Counted from the first letter of the stretch, positions 43,514 through 55,657 are shown. The stretch is DNA of 64,000 nucleotides from Microbacterium mangrovi (GCF_000802305.1 NZ_JTDK01000010.1:281658-345657), one strand, 5' to 3'. Numbers and translations: made by a program. Notes: generated by a model from the sequence alone, not told the origin.

Positions 43514-44439
43514 GCGATCCGAACCTCGGTGCGTCGCTGCGCGGCGCCGTCGACCTCTCTTCCCTGCGCGGTCGCCCCGCCGCGCCCGCGGCCCCGGCCG
43601 CGGCCGGAGCCCCCGGGGCGGGCGGGCTCGTCATCGACGTCACAGACGCGACCTTCGGCGAGGTGCTCGAGTTGTCGCGCACCGTGCCCGTCGTGGTCGA
43701 CCTGTGGGCGGACTGGTGCGAGCCGTGCAAGCAGCTCACGCCCGTGCTCGAGAAGGTGGTCACCGAGCTCGCCGGGCGTCTGCTGCTCGCGCGGGTCGAT
43801 GTGGATGCCAATCCCCAGCTGGCCGCCGGTTTCCAGGCCCAGTCGATCCCGATGGTGGTCGCGCTCGTCGCCGGACAGCCGGTGCCGCTGTTCAACGGCG
43901 CCGTGCCCGAGCAGCAGGTGCGCGAGGTGTTCGCGCAGCTCCTCCAGCTCGCAGCCCAGAACGGCGTGACCGGCCAGCTGCCCGTCGGCGAGGGCGCAGC
44001 AGCATCGGCGGACGAGGAGCCTCCGCTTCCTCCGTTGCACGCCGAGGCGTACGACGCGATCGAGGCGGGCGACTACGCCCGCGCGATCACGGCGTACGAG
44101 AAGGCGCTGGCGGAGAACCCGCGGGATGCCGATGCCCGTGCCGGCCTCGGCCAGGTGCAGCTGCTGCAGCGGGTGCAGGGCGTCTCGCTCGACGAGGCGC
44201 GGCGTGCAGCCGCAGCGGACCCGACCGATGTCGAGGCGGCGCTGCTGGTCGCCGACCTCGATCTGTCCGGAGGCCACGTCGACGACGCTTTCGGCAGGCT
44301 CCTCGACCTGTTCGCCGAACTTCCCGCCGACGCCCGCCCAGCCGTGCGCGAGCGGCTCGTCGAGCTGTTCGGACTCGTCGGCGACGACGACCCGCGCGTC
44401 GTCCGCGCCCGAGGACGGCTCGCAAGCCTGCTCTTCTGA
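43510..44439 (+). CDS. Thioredoxin-TPR protein (CnoX/YbbN-like)
   Basis: A 309-residue cytosolic protein with a Pro/Ala-rich start, a thioredoxin fold at about residues 45-145 whose active site is WCEPCK near residue 73, and TPR-like helical repeats from about residue 175 (AYDAIEAGDYARAITAYEKALAENP). This architecture matches actinobacterial proteins related to the chaperedoxin CnoX, which protects proteins from oxidative aggregation. It is translationally coupled to the preceding membrane protein and ends at a strong bidirectional terminator before glgB. Confidence 0.9.
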   Translation: MSDPNLGASLRGAVDLSSLRGRPAAPAAPAAAGAPGAGGLVIDVTDATFGEVLELSRTVPVVVDLWADWCEPCKQLTPVLEKVVTELAGRLLLARVDVDANPQLAAGFQAQSIPMVVALVAGQPVPLFNGAVPEQQVREVFAQLLQLAAQNGVTGQLPVGEGAAASADEEPPLPPLHAEAYDAIEAGDYARAITAYEKALAENPRDADARAGLGQVQLLQRVQGVSLDEARRAAAADPTDVEAALLVADLDLSGGHVDDAFGRLLDLFAELPADARPAVRERLVELFGLVGDDDPRVVRARGRLASLLF

Positions 44440-44453
44440 GGCAGCGCCCTGAT

Positions 44454-44491
44454 CGACGAAGGCCCCGGCGAGATCGCCGGGGCCTTCGTCG
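44454..44491. terminator. Bidirectional terminator between thioredoxin-TPR gene and glgB
   Basis: A perfect 17-base inverted repeat with arms at 44454-44470 and 44475-44491 and an AGAT loop. Each arm reads CGACGAAGGCCCCGGCG in its own direction. It lies 15 bases after the plus-strand stop and 6 bases after the minus-strand glgB stop and can serve both. Confidence 0.85.
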
Positions 44492-44497
44492 CAGCGG

Positions 44498-46681
44498 TCA
44501 GCGCGTGCGCACGGCGCCGTCGCCCTGGGGTGCGTTGACGTGCCGCACCGCGTCGTGCTGCAGCCACAGCACTCCGAGAGGGGGCAGCACCATGGTCGCG
44601 TGCCCGTCGGGGGCGGCGTTGACCACGCCCAGGTTGCCGACTCCCGAGCCGCCGTACTCGGTGGCATCCGAATTGAGGATCTCGTGCCAGGTGCCGCCCT
44701 CGGGCAGCATCAGCTCGTACCGGTCGACGGGGTTCCCCGAGAAGTTGCAGATCACCGCGACCGCGTTGCCCTGGAGGTCGCGTCGCGCGAACGCGATCAC
44801 GTTCGGATTCCACGTGGGTTCGCCGAGACGGGTGAACGCGGCGCTGTCGGCATCCCGGCTCCACAGGGGGGACTGCCCGCGGTAGACGGTGTTCAGCGTC
44901 GCCACGAAGCTCTGCAGCTGGGCGTGCGACGGCTGGTCGGTGAGCCACCACTCCAGGCCGCGCGACTCCGACCACTCGGACAGCTGGCCGAACTCCTGCC
45001 CCATGAACAGCAGCTGCTTTCCGGGGTGGCCCCACATGTACGCGAGGAATGCGCGCATGTTGGCGAGCTTCTGCCAGTGGTCGCCGGGCATGCGGGCGAT
45101 GAGGCTGCCCTTGCCGTGCACCACCTCGTCGTGGCTGATGGGGAGCACGTAGTTCTCGCTGAACGCGTAGACGAACGAGAAGGAGAGCTCGCCCTCGTGG
45201 TGGGCGCGGTACAGCGGGTCACGGCCGATGTAGACGAGCGAGTCGTTCATCCAGCCCATGTTCCACTTGAATCCGAATCCGAGGCCGGCATGGTCGGTCG
45301 GCGCGGTCACCCCGGGGAAGCTCGTCGACTCCTCGGCGATGATCGTGACTCCGGGGTGCAGCCGGTACGCGGTCGCGTTGACCTCCTGCAGGAATCCGAT
45401 CGCCTCGAGGTTCTCCCGCCCGCCGTAGACGTTCGGAGCCCACTCGCCCTCGTTGCGCGAGTAGTCGAGATAGAGCATGGAAGCCACGGCGTCGACGCGC
45501 AGACCGTCGACGTGGAACTCGTCGATCCAGTACAGCGCGTTAGCGACGAGGAAGTTGCGCACCTCGTGCCGGCCGTAGTCGAAGATGAGGGTTCCCCAGT
45601 CCTTGTGCTCACCGCGGCGCGGATCCGCATGTTCGTACAGCGGAGTGCCGTCGAATCGCGCGAGGGCGAAGGCGTCGCGCGGGAAGTGCCCGGGGACCCA
45701 GTCCATGATCACGCCGAGGCCCGCCTGGTGCAGCCGGTCGATGAGGTAGCGGAGGTCGTCGGGAGAACCGTGGCGGGCATCCGGCGCGTAGTACCCGGTC
45801 ACCTGGTAGCCCCACGACCCGCCGAACGGGTGCGTGGCCAGCGGCATGAACTCGACGTGCGTGAACCCCTGCGCGCTGACGTACTCGGTCAGCTGGTCGG
45901 CGGCATCCCGGTAGGAAAGACCCGGTCGCCACGAACCGAAATGCAGCTCGTAGATCGACATCGCCTCGCGGTGCGGCGCCGACTGCGCGCGACGTGCGAT
46001 CCATTCCCCATCGTCCCACTTGTACTTCGAGGCGGTGACGACCGATGCCGTGGCCGGCGGCGTCTCGGCCTGTCGCGCCATCGGGTCGGCCTTGAGGATC
46101 CAGTGGCCGTCCGTCGTGAGGAGCTCGTACTTGTAGGTGGTGCCGACTCCGACGCCGGGGATGAAGATCTCCCAGACCCCGCTCGAGCCGAGGGAGCGCA
46201 TCGCGTGCCCCCGGCCGTCCCAGCCGTTGAAGTCGCCGACGACCCGCACCGCGCGCGCATTCGGCGCCCACACCGCGAAGGCGGTGCCGTCCACGAAGTC
46301 ATCGGCGCCGGCGTGGGAGCCCAGTGTCCGCCACAGCTGTTCGTGCCGGCCCTCCCTGATCAGATGGAGGTCCAGCTCGCCGACGGTCGGAACATGCCGG
46401 TACGGGTCGTCGGCGACGTAGTCGGGGGCGTCCTCGTACGTCGCGGTGACCGTGTAGGCGGTCGCGTCTCCCTGGTACTCGCCCTCCCAGATGCCGTAGG
46501 CGAGGTGTTCGAGGGTGACCGAGCGGCCGTTCTCGAACGTCGCGGTCACGGTCGCGGCCAGGGGCCGCCGCACCCGGATGACACCCGAGTCGGTGCCGTC
46601 CGGATGGATGCCGAGCACATCGTGCGGTGCGTAGTACGAGCCACTGGAGACCTGGTTCAGGATGTCGTCGGCGATGGTCAT
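44498..46681 (-). CDS. glgB: 1,4-alpha-glucan branching enzyme
   Basis: Introduces alpha-1,6 branches into glycogen-like glucan. The 727-residue protein has the N-terminal CBM48 domains, then the GH13 barrel: GLRVDAVASMLYLDYSR with the nucleophile Asp near residue 405, IAEEST with the acid Glu near residue 457, and PISHDEVVHGKGSL near residue 520. A C-terminal beta domain ends the chain. ATG overlaps the glgE stop (ATGA). With GlgE it builds and branches alpha-glucan. Confidence 0.96.
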   Translation of the reverse strand: MTIADDILNQVSSGSYYAPHDVLGIHPDGTDSGVIRVRRPLAATVTATFENGRSVTLEHLAYGIWEGEYQGDATAYTVTATYEDAPDYVADDPYRHVPTVGELDLHLIREGRHEQLWRTLGSHAGADDFVDGTAFAVWAPNARAVRVVGDFNGWDGRGHAMRSLGSSGVWEIFIPGVGVGTTYKYELLTTDGHWILKADPMARQAETPPATASVVTASKYKWDDGEWIARRAQSAPHREAMSIYELHFGSWRPGLSYRDAADQLTEYVSAQGFTHVEFMPLATHPFGGSWGYQVTGYYAPDARHGSPDDLRYLIDRLHQAGLGVIMDWVPGHFPRDAFALARFDGTPLYEHADPRRGEHKDWGTLIFDYGRHEVRNFLVANALYWIDEFHVDGLRVDAVASMLYLDYSRNEGEWAPNVYGGRENLEAIGFLQEVNATAYRLHPGVTIIAEESTSFPGVTAPTDHAGLGFGFKWNMGWMNDSLVYIGRDPLYRAHHEGELSFSFVYAFSENYVLPISHDEVVHGKGSLIARMPGDHWQKLANMRAFLAYMWGHPGKQLLFMGQEFGQLSEWSESRGLEWWLTDQPSHAQLQSFVATLNTVYRGQSPLWSRDADSAAFTRLGEPTWNPNVIAFARRDLQGNAVAVICNFSGNPVDRYELMLPEGGTWHEILNSDATEYGGSGVGNLGVVNAAPDGHATMVLPPLGVLWLQHDAVRHVNAPQGDGAVRTR

Positions 46682-48831
46682 TTCGTCTCCTTCACGTGCA
46701 GGATGTGGACCGGCTCGGCGAACGCGTCGAGCCTGACGAAGTTGTGGTCGGTCCAGCTCCAGCGGGCACCGGTGACGAGGTCCTCGACCTCGAACGCGTC
46801 TCCGGGCTCGACCCCCCAGACGCGGGTGTCCAGGTGCACCATCGTCTCGCGCACCGAGTGCGGATCGACGTTGGCGACCACGATGATCGTGTCCGACCTG
46901 CCGGTCGGCGAGAGTGCAGCGTCGAGGTGCTTCGAATACACCAGGATCGCGTCGTCATCGCTCCAGTGCGCCCGGAAGTTGCGCAGCTGATGGAGCGCGG
47001 GGTGAGCGGCGCGGATGGCGTTGAGGCGGCGGAGATAGGGCGCGAGCGAGTCGCCGGATGCCTCGGCGGCCTCCCAATCGCGCAGCTTGTACTCGTACTT
47101 CTCGTTGTCGATGTTCTCTTCGGAGCCCGGCCGGGCGACGTTCTCGTAGAGCTCGAATCCGGCGTAGACGCCGTACGTCGGCGCGGCCGTCGCGGCGAGG
47201 GCGGCGCGGATCCGGTATGCCGGGCGCCCGCCGAACTGGAGATACTCGGTGAGGATGTCCGGGGTGTTCACGAACAGATTCGGCCGCAGATAGTCGGCTG
47301 TCTCGGTCGCGAGCGAGGTGAGGAACTCGACGAGCTCGTTCTTCGTGTTCCGCCAGGTGAAGTACGTGTAGCTCTGCTGGAAGCCGGCGCGGGCGAGGCC
47401 CCGCAGCGGCGCCGGCCGGGTGAACGCCTCGGCGAGGAACACGATGTCGGGGTCCTCGCGTCGCACCTCGCGGATCAGCCACTCCCAGAACTGCAGCGGC
47501 TTGGTGTGCGGGTTGTCGACGCGGAAGATCCGCACCCCCTGGGCGATCCAGTGCCGCACGATGCGCAGCGCTTCGGCGCGGAACCCCGCGGGGTCGTTGT
47601 CGAAGTTGATGGGGTAGATGTCCTGGTACTTCTTCGGGGGATTCTCCGCGAACGCGATCGTGCCGTCGGGAAGGGTGGTGAACCACTCCGGGTGCGCGGC
47701 CACCCAGGGGTGGTCCGGAGCCGCCTGCAGCGCGAGGTCGAGCGCCACTTCGATGCCCCGTTCGTTGGCGGCGGCGACGAAGGCGCGGAAGTCCTCCAGG
47801 GTGCCGAGGTCGGGATGCACGGTGTCGTGACCGCCCTCGGCCGCGCCGATCGCCCACGGCGAGCCGGGATCGCCCGGCTGCGGGTCGAGGGTGTTGTTGC
47901 GGCCCTTGCGGTTGATCCGGCCGATGGGATGGATCGGGGGCAGGTACAGCACCTGGAATCCCATGCCGGCCACGCCGTCGAGACGACCGATCGCGGTGCG
48001 GAACGTGCCCGAGCGGATGGTGCCGTCTTCGAGGCGCACGGCGCCTTCGGAGCGGGGGAAGAACTCGTACCACGCCGCGTCGCCGGCCTCCGTGCGCTCG
48101 ACCTGCAGGGTGTACTCGTCACCCACCGTCATGAGCGAGGTGAGCGGGCGCAGCCGGAACTCGTCCGCCAGCGACCGGTCGCGGACGATGCGCAGAGCGG
48201 TGTCGTCGGGCAGGCCGGCATCCCGCAGCCGCTTGGCGACCGTCCGCAGCCCGGCGCGTTCGGCGTCGGGCCGGTCCTTCTCGCCGGCCGCGCGTTCGAC
48301 GAGCACGGCGCCGATCTCGCGCATGAGCGCCGTGTCCACGCCCGCGGCGATCTTCAGGTCGGCCGCGTGCTGCCAGGTCGCGAAGTCGTCGGCGAACGCC
48401 TCGAACCGGAAGGTCCAATCGCCCTGCTCGAGCAGGACGACGTCGACGCGCCACGTGTCCAGTCCGTTCTTCAGCGCCGTGAGCCGGTGCAGGGACTCGT
48501 CACCGGTGGGCGAGATCAGCCGCAGCTGCACGCCGATCAGATCGTGACCCTCGCGGAACGCCGTCACGGTGAAGGGCACCGCCTCCCCGACGTACGCCTT
48601 GGGCGCGAAGTCCCCCGCGTCGGGGGTGGGATCCAGCAGGGGGATCCGGGGCGTGAGCGTGTCGCGCTGCCGCTGCCACGATGAAGCCGGCCGCACCGGG
48701 ACGGCGGCGGCGCTGCGCCAGGCGGGGTCCGTCCTTTCGACGGCTGCCTTCGGGCCGCGTTCGTCTTGTGCGCTCGACGGAGGCGTTGCCGGGTCCGGGC
48801 GCTTGGCGGGGTTCTTCGTCACGCGTGCCAC
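46678..48831 (-). CDS. glgE: Alpha-1,4-glucan:maltose-1-phosphate maltosyltransferase
   Basis: Extends alpha-glucan using maltose-1-phosphate. The 717-residue GH13 subfamily 3 protein shows LYLPPIHPIGRINRKG near residue 313, the nucleophile in FRVDNPHTKP near residue 445 and the acid Glu in FLAEAFTRP near residue 475. A disordered N-terminal 60 residues precedes the catalytic modules. GTG start lies 6 bases after TAGGTT (48838-48843), so it has a leaderless promoter besides possible read-through from glgX. TreS and maltokinase, which can supply the substrate, are not in the window. Confidence 0.96.
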   Translation of the reverse strand: MARVTKNPAKRPDPATPPSSAQDERGPKAAVERTDPAWRSAAAVPVRPASSWQRQRDTLTPRIPLLDPTPDAGDFAPKAYVGEAVPFTVTAFREGHDLIGVQLRLISPTGDESLHRLTALKNGLDTWRVDVVLLEQGDWTFRFEAFADDFATWQHAADLKIAAGVDTALMREIGAVLVERAAGEKDRPDAERAGLRTVAKRLRDAGLPDDTALRIVRDRSLADEFRLRPLTSLMTVGDEYTLQVERTEAGDAAWYEFFPRSEGAVRLEDGTIRSGTFRTAIGRLDGVAGMGFQVLYLPPIHPIGRINRKGRNNTLDPQPGDPGSPWAIGAAEGGHDTVHPDLGTLEDFRAFVAAANERGIEVALDLALQAAPDHPWVAAHPEWFTTLPDGTIAFAENPPKKYQDIYPINFDNDPAGFRAEALRIVRHWIAQGVRIFRVDNPHTKPLQFWEWLIREVRREDPDIVFLAEAFTRPAPLRGLARAGFQQSYTYFTWRNTKNELVEFLTSLATETADYLRPNLFVNTPDILTEYLQFGGRPAYRIRAALAATAAPTYGVYAGFELYENVARPGSEENIDNEKYEYKLRDWEAAEASGDSLAPYLRRLNAIRAAHPALHQLRNFRAHWSDDDAILVYSKHLDAALSPTGRSDTIIVVANVDPHSVRETMVHLDTRVWGVEPGDAFEVEDLVTGARWSWTDHNFVRLDAFAEPVHILHVKETK

Positions 48832-48887
48832 GTGTTGAACCTATCGCCAGCGGCAGACGATTCCCAGCGATCGAGCGCGCGGTGGAC

Positions 48888-50981
48888 CTAATGTGTCGGA
48901 TCCTGGACGCGGAACAGCCGCATCGACGTGGGTCCCATGGCCAAGACCTCGTCGGGCGGTACGGGCGTGTCGCGCTCGCGGGGGGTCTCATCGGCGCTGG
49001 ACCACAGCTCGACCAGCCCCGGTGCCCCCGGAAGCGCCGGAAGGACGACATCCACCGGCTCTTCGCGCCCGTGCACGAGGAGCAGCACGGTGTTGGGCGC
49101 CTCGAACTCCGGCGTGGAGGAGGCCAGGTACTGCAGCGTGCGATGGCCCGGATCGTCCCAGCTGTGCCAGGGCATGGGTTGTCCGGCGGCGTCGAACCAC
49201 TCCATGGCGGAGGCGGACGGAACCCGCGCGCCGAGCCGCGCGAACCGGCGCGGGCGCAGGGCCGGGTTCTCCCGGCGCAGGCGCAGGAGGTGACGGACGT
49301 GTGCCGCGAGGTCCTGCTGCCAGTCCGCGTGCTCCCAGTCGAGCCAGGTGAGGTCCGAATCGTGGCAATAGGCATTGTTGTTGCCGTGCTGGGTCCGGCC
49401 GAACTCGTCGCCGGCGGTGATCATCGGGGTCCCTGCGGACAGCAGCAGAGTGCCGAGCAGATTCCGCATCGCGCGGCGGCGGTCGGCGAGGATGCGCGGG
49501 TCGTTCGTGGGACCCTCGGCGCCGTGGTTGAACGACCTGTTCGTGTCGGTCCCGTCGCGGCCGTGCTCGCCGTTGGCCTCGTTGTGCTTGGTGTCGTACG
49601 CCACCAGGTCGTGCAGGGTGAAGCCGTCGTGCGCGGTCACGAAGTTGACCGACGCGAGGGGACCGCGCTCGTCGCTGAAGGTGTTCGATGAACCGGCCAG
49701 GCTCGTGGCGAGGCCGCCGATGCCGCCCGCTGCACCGCCGGTGCGCCGCGCATGTTCGATGTCCGAGAGCCAGAACGTACGCACCCGGTCGCGGTAGCGG
49801 TCGTTCCACTCGTGCCAGCCGGGGGCGAACCCGCCGGTCTGCCAGCCGCCCATCCCGACGTCCCACGGCTCCGCGATGAGCTTCACGTCCTGCAGTTCCG
49901 GGTCGTCGGCGATGGCGCGCAGCAGCGGATGGTCGGCGGTGAAGGAGTGCGCGGCATCCCGCCCGAGCGCGCTGGCGAGATCGAAGCGGAATCCGTCGAC
50001 CTGGCACTCCCGGGCCCAGTAGCGCAGTGAGTCGAGGATCAGGCGCGCCGCGGCGTCCGTCGACGTGTCCACCGTGTTCCCGCAGCCGGTCACGTCGATG
50101 TAAGTGCCGTCGTCGGTCTGCCGGTAGTAGCCGCGGTCGGCAAGACCCCGCAGACTCGTCGCAGGCTCTGTCCGGCCGCCCTCCGACGTGTGGTTGTAGA
50201 CCACGTCGAGCAGCACCTCGATGCCCGCCTCGTGCAGCGCGCGCACCATGCCCTTGAACTCGCGCAGCACCGCACTCGCACCGCCGCGGCGCGAGGCGGC
50301 GGTGGCGTACGGCGCATGCGGGCTGAAGAAGGCGAGGGTGTTGTAGCCCCAGTAGTTCGCGAGGGAGAGCCCGGCAAGGCGCGGCTCGGACGCGAAGGCG
50401 TGCACGGGGAGCAGTTCGATGCTGGTGACGCCCAACGTCTTCAGATGGTCGATGATCGCCGGATGGGCGAGGCCGGCGTACGTGCCGTGCAGTGCGGGCG
50501 GGACCAGCGGATGACGCTTGGTGAGTCCGCGGACGTGTGCCTCGTACACGACGGTCCGGTCATCGGGGATGCCCGGCTTGCCGACGCCGCCCCAGTCGAA
50601 GGACTCGTCCACGACCACCCCGCGCCACGCGGTGGGACCGACCCGCTCGACCCCGCGGGCGTAGGGATCGAGAAGGTGCGTGTCGGCGTCGAAGGCGTGC
50701 CGGGCGCCGCGGGGGCCGGCGACCCGCACGGCGTATCGGGCATCCACTCGGAGGGCCGGCGTCGAGGCTTCCCACACTCCCGCCGCGTCCGCGGTCATCG
50801 GCACGGTGACGGCGGCCCAGTCGGGGTCGTCCTCGTCGAAGACGACGAGCTCGGCCGAGGTCGCGTCGGGCGCCCAGACCCGCAGTGTTCCTCCGTCGTC
50901 GTCCAGCCGCACGCCGAGGCCGTCGAAATGTGCCGCGAGCAGCCCGTCGACAGGCTTCGCTGTCACCTGCACGAAAACCAT
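48888..50981 (-). CDS. glgX: Glycogen debranching enzyme GlgX
   Basis: Hydrolyses alpha-1,6 branches of trimmed glycogen. The 697-residue protein has an N-terminal CBM48 domain and the GH13 barrel with VVYNHTSEGG near residue 258, FRFDLASALGRD with the nucleophile near residue 335, LIAEPWD with the acid near residue 371, and VTAHDGFTLHDL near residue 449. ATG is 7 bases after TATCGT. It heads the glgX-glgE-glgB array, which therefore holds elongation, branching and debranching together. Confidence 0.94.
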   Translation of the reverse strand: MVFVQVTAKPVDGLLAAHFDGLGVRLDDDGGTLRVWAPDATSAELVVFDEDDPDWAAVTVPMTADAAGVWEASTPALRVDARYAVRVAGPRGARHAFDADTHLLDPYARGVERVGPTAWRGVVVDESFDWGGVGKPGIPDDRTVVYEAHVRGLTKRHPLVPPALHGTYAGLAHPAIIDHLKTLGVTSIELLPVHAFASEPRLAGLSLANYWGYNTLAFFSPHAPYATAASRRGGASAVLREFKGMVRALHEAGIEVLLDVVYNHTSEGGRTEPATSLRGLADRGYYRQTDDGTYIDVTGCGNTVDTSTDAAARLILDSLRYWARECQVDGFRFDLASALGRDAAHSFTADHPLLRAIADDPELQDVKLIAEPWDVGMGGWQTGGFAPGWHEWNDRYRDRVRTFWLSDIEHARRTGGAAGGIGGLATSLAGSSNTFSDERGPLASVNFVTAHDGFTLHDLVAYDTKHNEANGEHGRDGTDTNRSFNHGAEGPTNDPRILADRRRAMRNLLGTLLLSAGTPMITAGDEFGRTQHGNNNAYCHDSDLTWLDWEHADWQQDLAAHVRHLLRLRRENPALRPRRFARLGARVPSASAMEWFDAAGQPMPWHSWDDPGHRTLQYLASSTPEFEAPNTVLLLVHGREEPVDVVLPALPGAPGLVELWSSADETPRERDTPVPPDEVLAMGPTSMRLFRVQDPTH

Positions 50982-51001
50982 GCGGACTACGATAACGACC
51001 C
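50982..51001. promoter_or_regulatory. Twenty-base divergent promoter, glgX / cysteine desulfurase
   Basis: Only 20 bases separate the two start codons. They contain TATCGT read on the minus strand (50989-50994), 7 bases before the glgX ATG, and TACGAT on the plus strand (50988-50993), 8 bases before the desulfurase GTG. The two -10 boxes are the same DNA read both ways, so only one polymerase can occupy the site at a time. Confidence 0.6.
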
Positions 51002-52159
51002 GTGACCGCCTACCTGGACCACGCCGCCTCCTCGCCGCTGCGGCCCGAGGCGCGCGCGGCCTGGATCGAGGCATCCGAGATCCTCGGCAATCCGTCGTCG
51101 ATCCATCATGCCGGGCAGGCGGCCCGACGCATCCTGGAGGACTCGCGGGAGCGGCTCGCCGGCACGCTCGGGTGCGATCCGATCGAGATCGTCCTCACGT
51201 CGGGTGGCACCGAGTCGGTGAACCTCGGCATCACCGGGCTCTGGCGCGCGGCCGGCGCGGGGGCGGCGATCGTGACGCCGCTGGGCGAGCACCACGCGAC
51301 GATGGACACGATCGCGTGGCTGGAAGCGCACGAGGGGGCCCGCGTCCGCGCGGTCGCCCTGGATCGGCTCGGCCGGATCGAGCTCGCATCCTGGTCCGAC
51401 GCCCTGGCGGCACCGGCGGTGGCGACCGCCCTGGTTGCGAACAACGAGATCGGCACGGTGCAGCCGGCCGACGCACTGGCCGGTGCGGCCGCGGATGCCG
51501 GCGTCCCGCTTCATCTCGATGCGGTGGGCGCGTTCGGGCACCTGCCGCTGTCGTTCCGCGAACTCCGCGGCGGAGCGCACGGTGCGACGGGCCTGTGCGC
51601 GCTGAGCGTGTCCGCCCACAAGCTCGGCGGCCCGATCGGCGTGGGCGCACTCGTCGTCGCGCGACAGGCGCACCTCGCACCCCTGCTGCACGGCGGAGGG
51701 CAGCAGCGCGGACTGCGCTCGGGCACGCAGGATGCCGCGGGCGCCGCCGCGTTCGCGGTCGCCGCCGAACTCGCCGTGGCCGAGCGCTCCGCGGAGGCCG
51801 AGCGCCTGGCGGGACTGAGCCGTCGCCTGCTCGACGGCGTGCGCGCGGCGATTCCCGACGCCGCACTTCTCGGCGACCCCGTCGACCGCCTTCCGGGCAA
51901 CGTGCATCTCCTGTTCCCCGGGGCCGGGGGCGAGCAGCTGCTGTTCCTCCTGGACCGGGCGGGCATCGCCGTGTCGACGGGATCGGCGTGCCAGGCCGGC
52001 GTCCCCGAGCCGTCGCACGTGGTGCTCGCGCTCGGGCGGACCGAGGCCGAGGCCCGCCAGGTGCTGCGGATCACGCTGGGACGAACCACCACGGCGGCGG
52101 ACGTCGATGCCCTGCTGGCAGCGCTTCCCGACGCCGTCACGCGCGCCCGCGGCCGCTGA
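51002..52159 (+). CDS. Cysteine desulfurase (NifS/IscS-like)
   Basis: PLP enzyme that takes sulfur from cysteine as a persulfide. The 385-residue protein has SGGTESVNLGI near residue 67, the PLP Lys in SVSAHKLGGP near residue 206 and the active Cys in STGSACQAGV near residue 328, in a short-loop context. It lies 62 bases before mnmA, so its likely job is to feed sulfur for 2-thiouridine in tRNA rather than, or besides, iron-sulfur assembly; the SUF-linked enzyme would be elsewhere. GTG start, probably leaderless. Confidence 0.92.
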   Translation: MTAYLDHAASSPLRPEARAAWIEASEILGNPSSIHHAGQAARRILEDSRERLAGTLGCDPIEIVLTSGGTESVNLGITGLWRAAGAGAAIVTPLGEHHATMDTIAWLEAHEGARVRAVALDRLGRIELASWSDALAAPAVATALVANNEIGTVQPADALAGAAADAGVPLHLDAVGAFGHLPLSFRELRGGAHGATGLCALSVSAHKLGGPIGVGALVVARQAHLAPLLHGGGQQRGLRSGTQDAAGAAAFAVAAELAVAERSAEAERLAGLSRRLLDGVRAAIPDAALLGDPVDRLPGNVHLLFPGAGGEQLLFLLDRAGIAVSTGSACQAGVPEPSHVVLALGRTEAEARQVLRITLGRTTTAADVDALLAALPDAVTRARGR

Positions 52160-52221
52160 GTGTCCACCCGCGAACGGCCACATCCAGCCCGCGCGCACCT
52201 TGGCGCTCGTAGACTGGGGCG

Positions 52222-53319
52222 ATGCGTGTTCTGGCGGCCATGAGCGGGGGAGTGGACTCCGCCGTCGCGGCTGCGCGCGCGGTGGATGCCGGGCACGACG
52301 TCGTCGGCGTGCACCTGGCCCTCTCGCGTGCCGGCGGCACGCTCCGCACCGGCAGCCGCGGATGCTGCACGATCGAAGACGCGATGGATGCCCGCCGCGC
52401 CGCCGACCGGCTCGGCATCCCCTTCTACGTGTGGGACTTCTCGGAGCGCTTCCGCGACGACGTGATCGCCGACTTCGTCGCCGAGTACCAGGCCGGCCGA
52501 ACTCCCAATCCGTGCATGCGCTGCAACGAGAAGATCAAGTTCGCGGCGCTCCTCGAACGCGCTCTCGAGCTCGGGTTCGACGCCGTTTGCACCGGGCACT
52601 ACGCGACGCTCGTCGAGACCGACCACGGTCGTGAGCTGCACCGCGCCTCGGATGCGGCGAAAGACCAGTCGTACGTGCTCGGCGTGCTCGATGCGGAGCA
52701 GCTCGCCCACACGTACTTCCCGCTCGGATCGACGCCGTCCAAAGCCCTGGTGCGCGCGGAGGCCGCCGAGCGCGGTCTCACGGTCGCCCAGAAGCCGGAC
52801 AGCTACGACATCTGCTTCATCCCGGACGGCGACACGCGCGGCTGGCTGGCGGACAAGGTCGGGGCCGAGGCGGGCCAGATCGTGGATGCCTCGGGCGCCG
52901 TCGTGGGCGCGCATGACGGGGCGCACGCGTTCACCGTGGGGCAGCGCCGCGGGCTGAAGCTCGGAGTCCCCGCAGCCGACGGCAAGCCGCGGTTCGTCCT
53001 GGAGGTCCGTCCGGTATCCAACACGGTGGTGGTCGGACCCAAGGAGGCCCTGGCGATCGCCGAGATCGCCGGCGACCGCTACTCCTGGGCCGGGCGCGCG
53101 CCGCAGAGCGAGGACTTCGACTGCGAGGTGCAGATCCGGGCGCATGCGGACCCGGTCCCCGCGCGTGCGCAACTGCGTGACGGTGAGGTCGTCGTGCGTC
53201 CGCAGGAGCCGTTCGAAGGGGTCGCGCCGGGCCAGACCGCCGTCCTGTACGACGGCACGCGCGTGGTCGGCCAGTTCACGATCGCGCGGACGGTCTCTGC
53301 GGTTCCGGCCGCCGTCTGA
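52222..53319 (+). CDS. mnmA: tRNA-specific 2-thiouridylase MnmA
   Basis: Thiolates U34 of Lys, Glu and Gln tRNAs. The 365-residue protein has the PP-loop [13 protein letters not shown] at residues 5-17, the first catalytic Cys in [12 protein letters not shown] near residue 96, and the second in [10 protein letters not shown] near residue 198. The C-terminal beta-barrels are complete. ATG is 6 bases after TAGACT (52210-52215). Sulfur probably comes from the adjacent cysteine desulfurase. Confidence 0.96.
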   Translation: MRVLAAMSGGVDSAVAAARAVDAGHDVVGVHLALSRAGGTLRTGSRGCCTIEDAMDARRAADRLGIPFYVWDFSERFRDDVIADFVAEYQAGRTPNPCMRCNEKIKFAALLERALELGFDAVCTGHYATLVETDHGRELHRASDAAKDQSYVLGVLDAEQLAHTYFPLGSTPSKALVRAEAAERGLTVAQKPDSYDICFIPDGDTRGWLADKVGAEAGQIVDASGAVVGAHDGAHAFTVGQRRGLKLGVPAADGKPRFVLEVRPVSNTVVVGPKEALAIAEIAGDRYSWAGRAPQSEDFDCEVQIRAHADPVPARAQLRDGEVVVRPQEPFEGVAPGQTAVLYDGTRVVGQFTIARTVSAVPAAV

Positions 53320-53353
53320 CGCCTTCCCTCCCGATGTCGGCGGTCGCTCCTAG

Positions 53354-55657
<2,304 letters not shown>

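Noticed and set aside
44540..46990. 816-codon plus-strand frame across glgB and glgE
   Set aside because: Composition is Val/Arg/Gly/Glu-rich with no motif; the opposite strand carries intact GH13 catalytic motifs, so this is a shadow.
51002..52159. Cysteine desulfurase as part of an iron-sulfur (SUF/ISC) or phosphorothioation operon
   Set aside because: No suf, isc or dnd genes are near; mnmA is directly downstream, so tRNA thiolation is the simpler reading.
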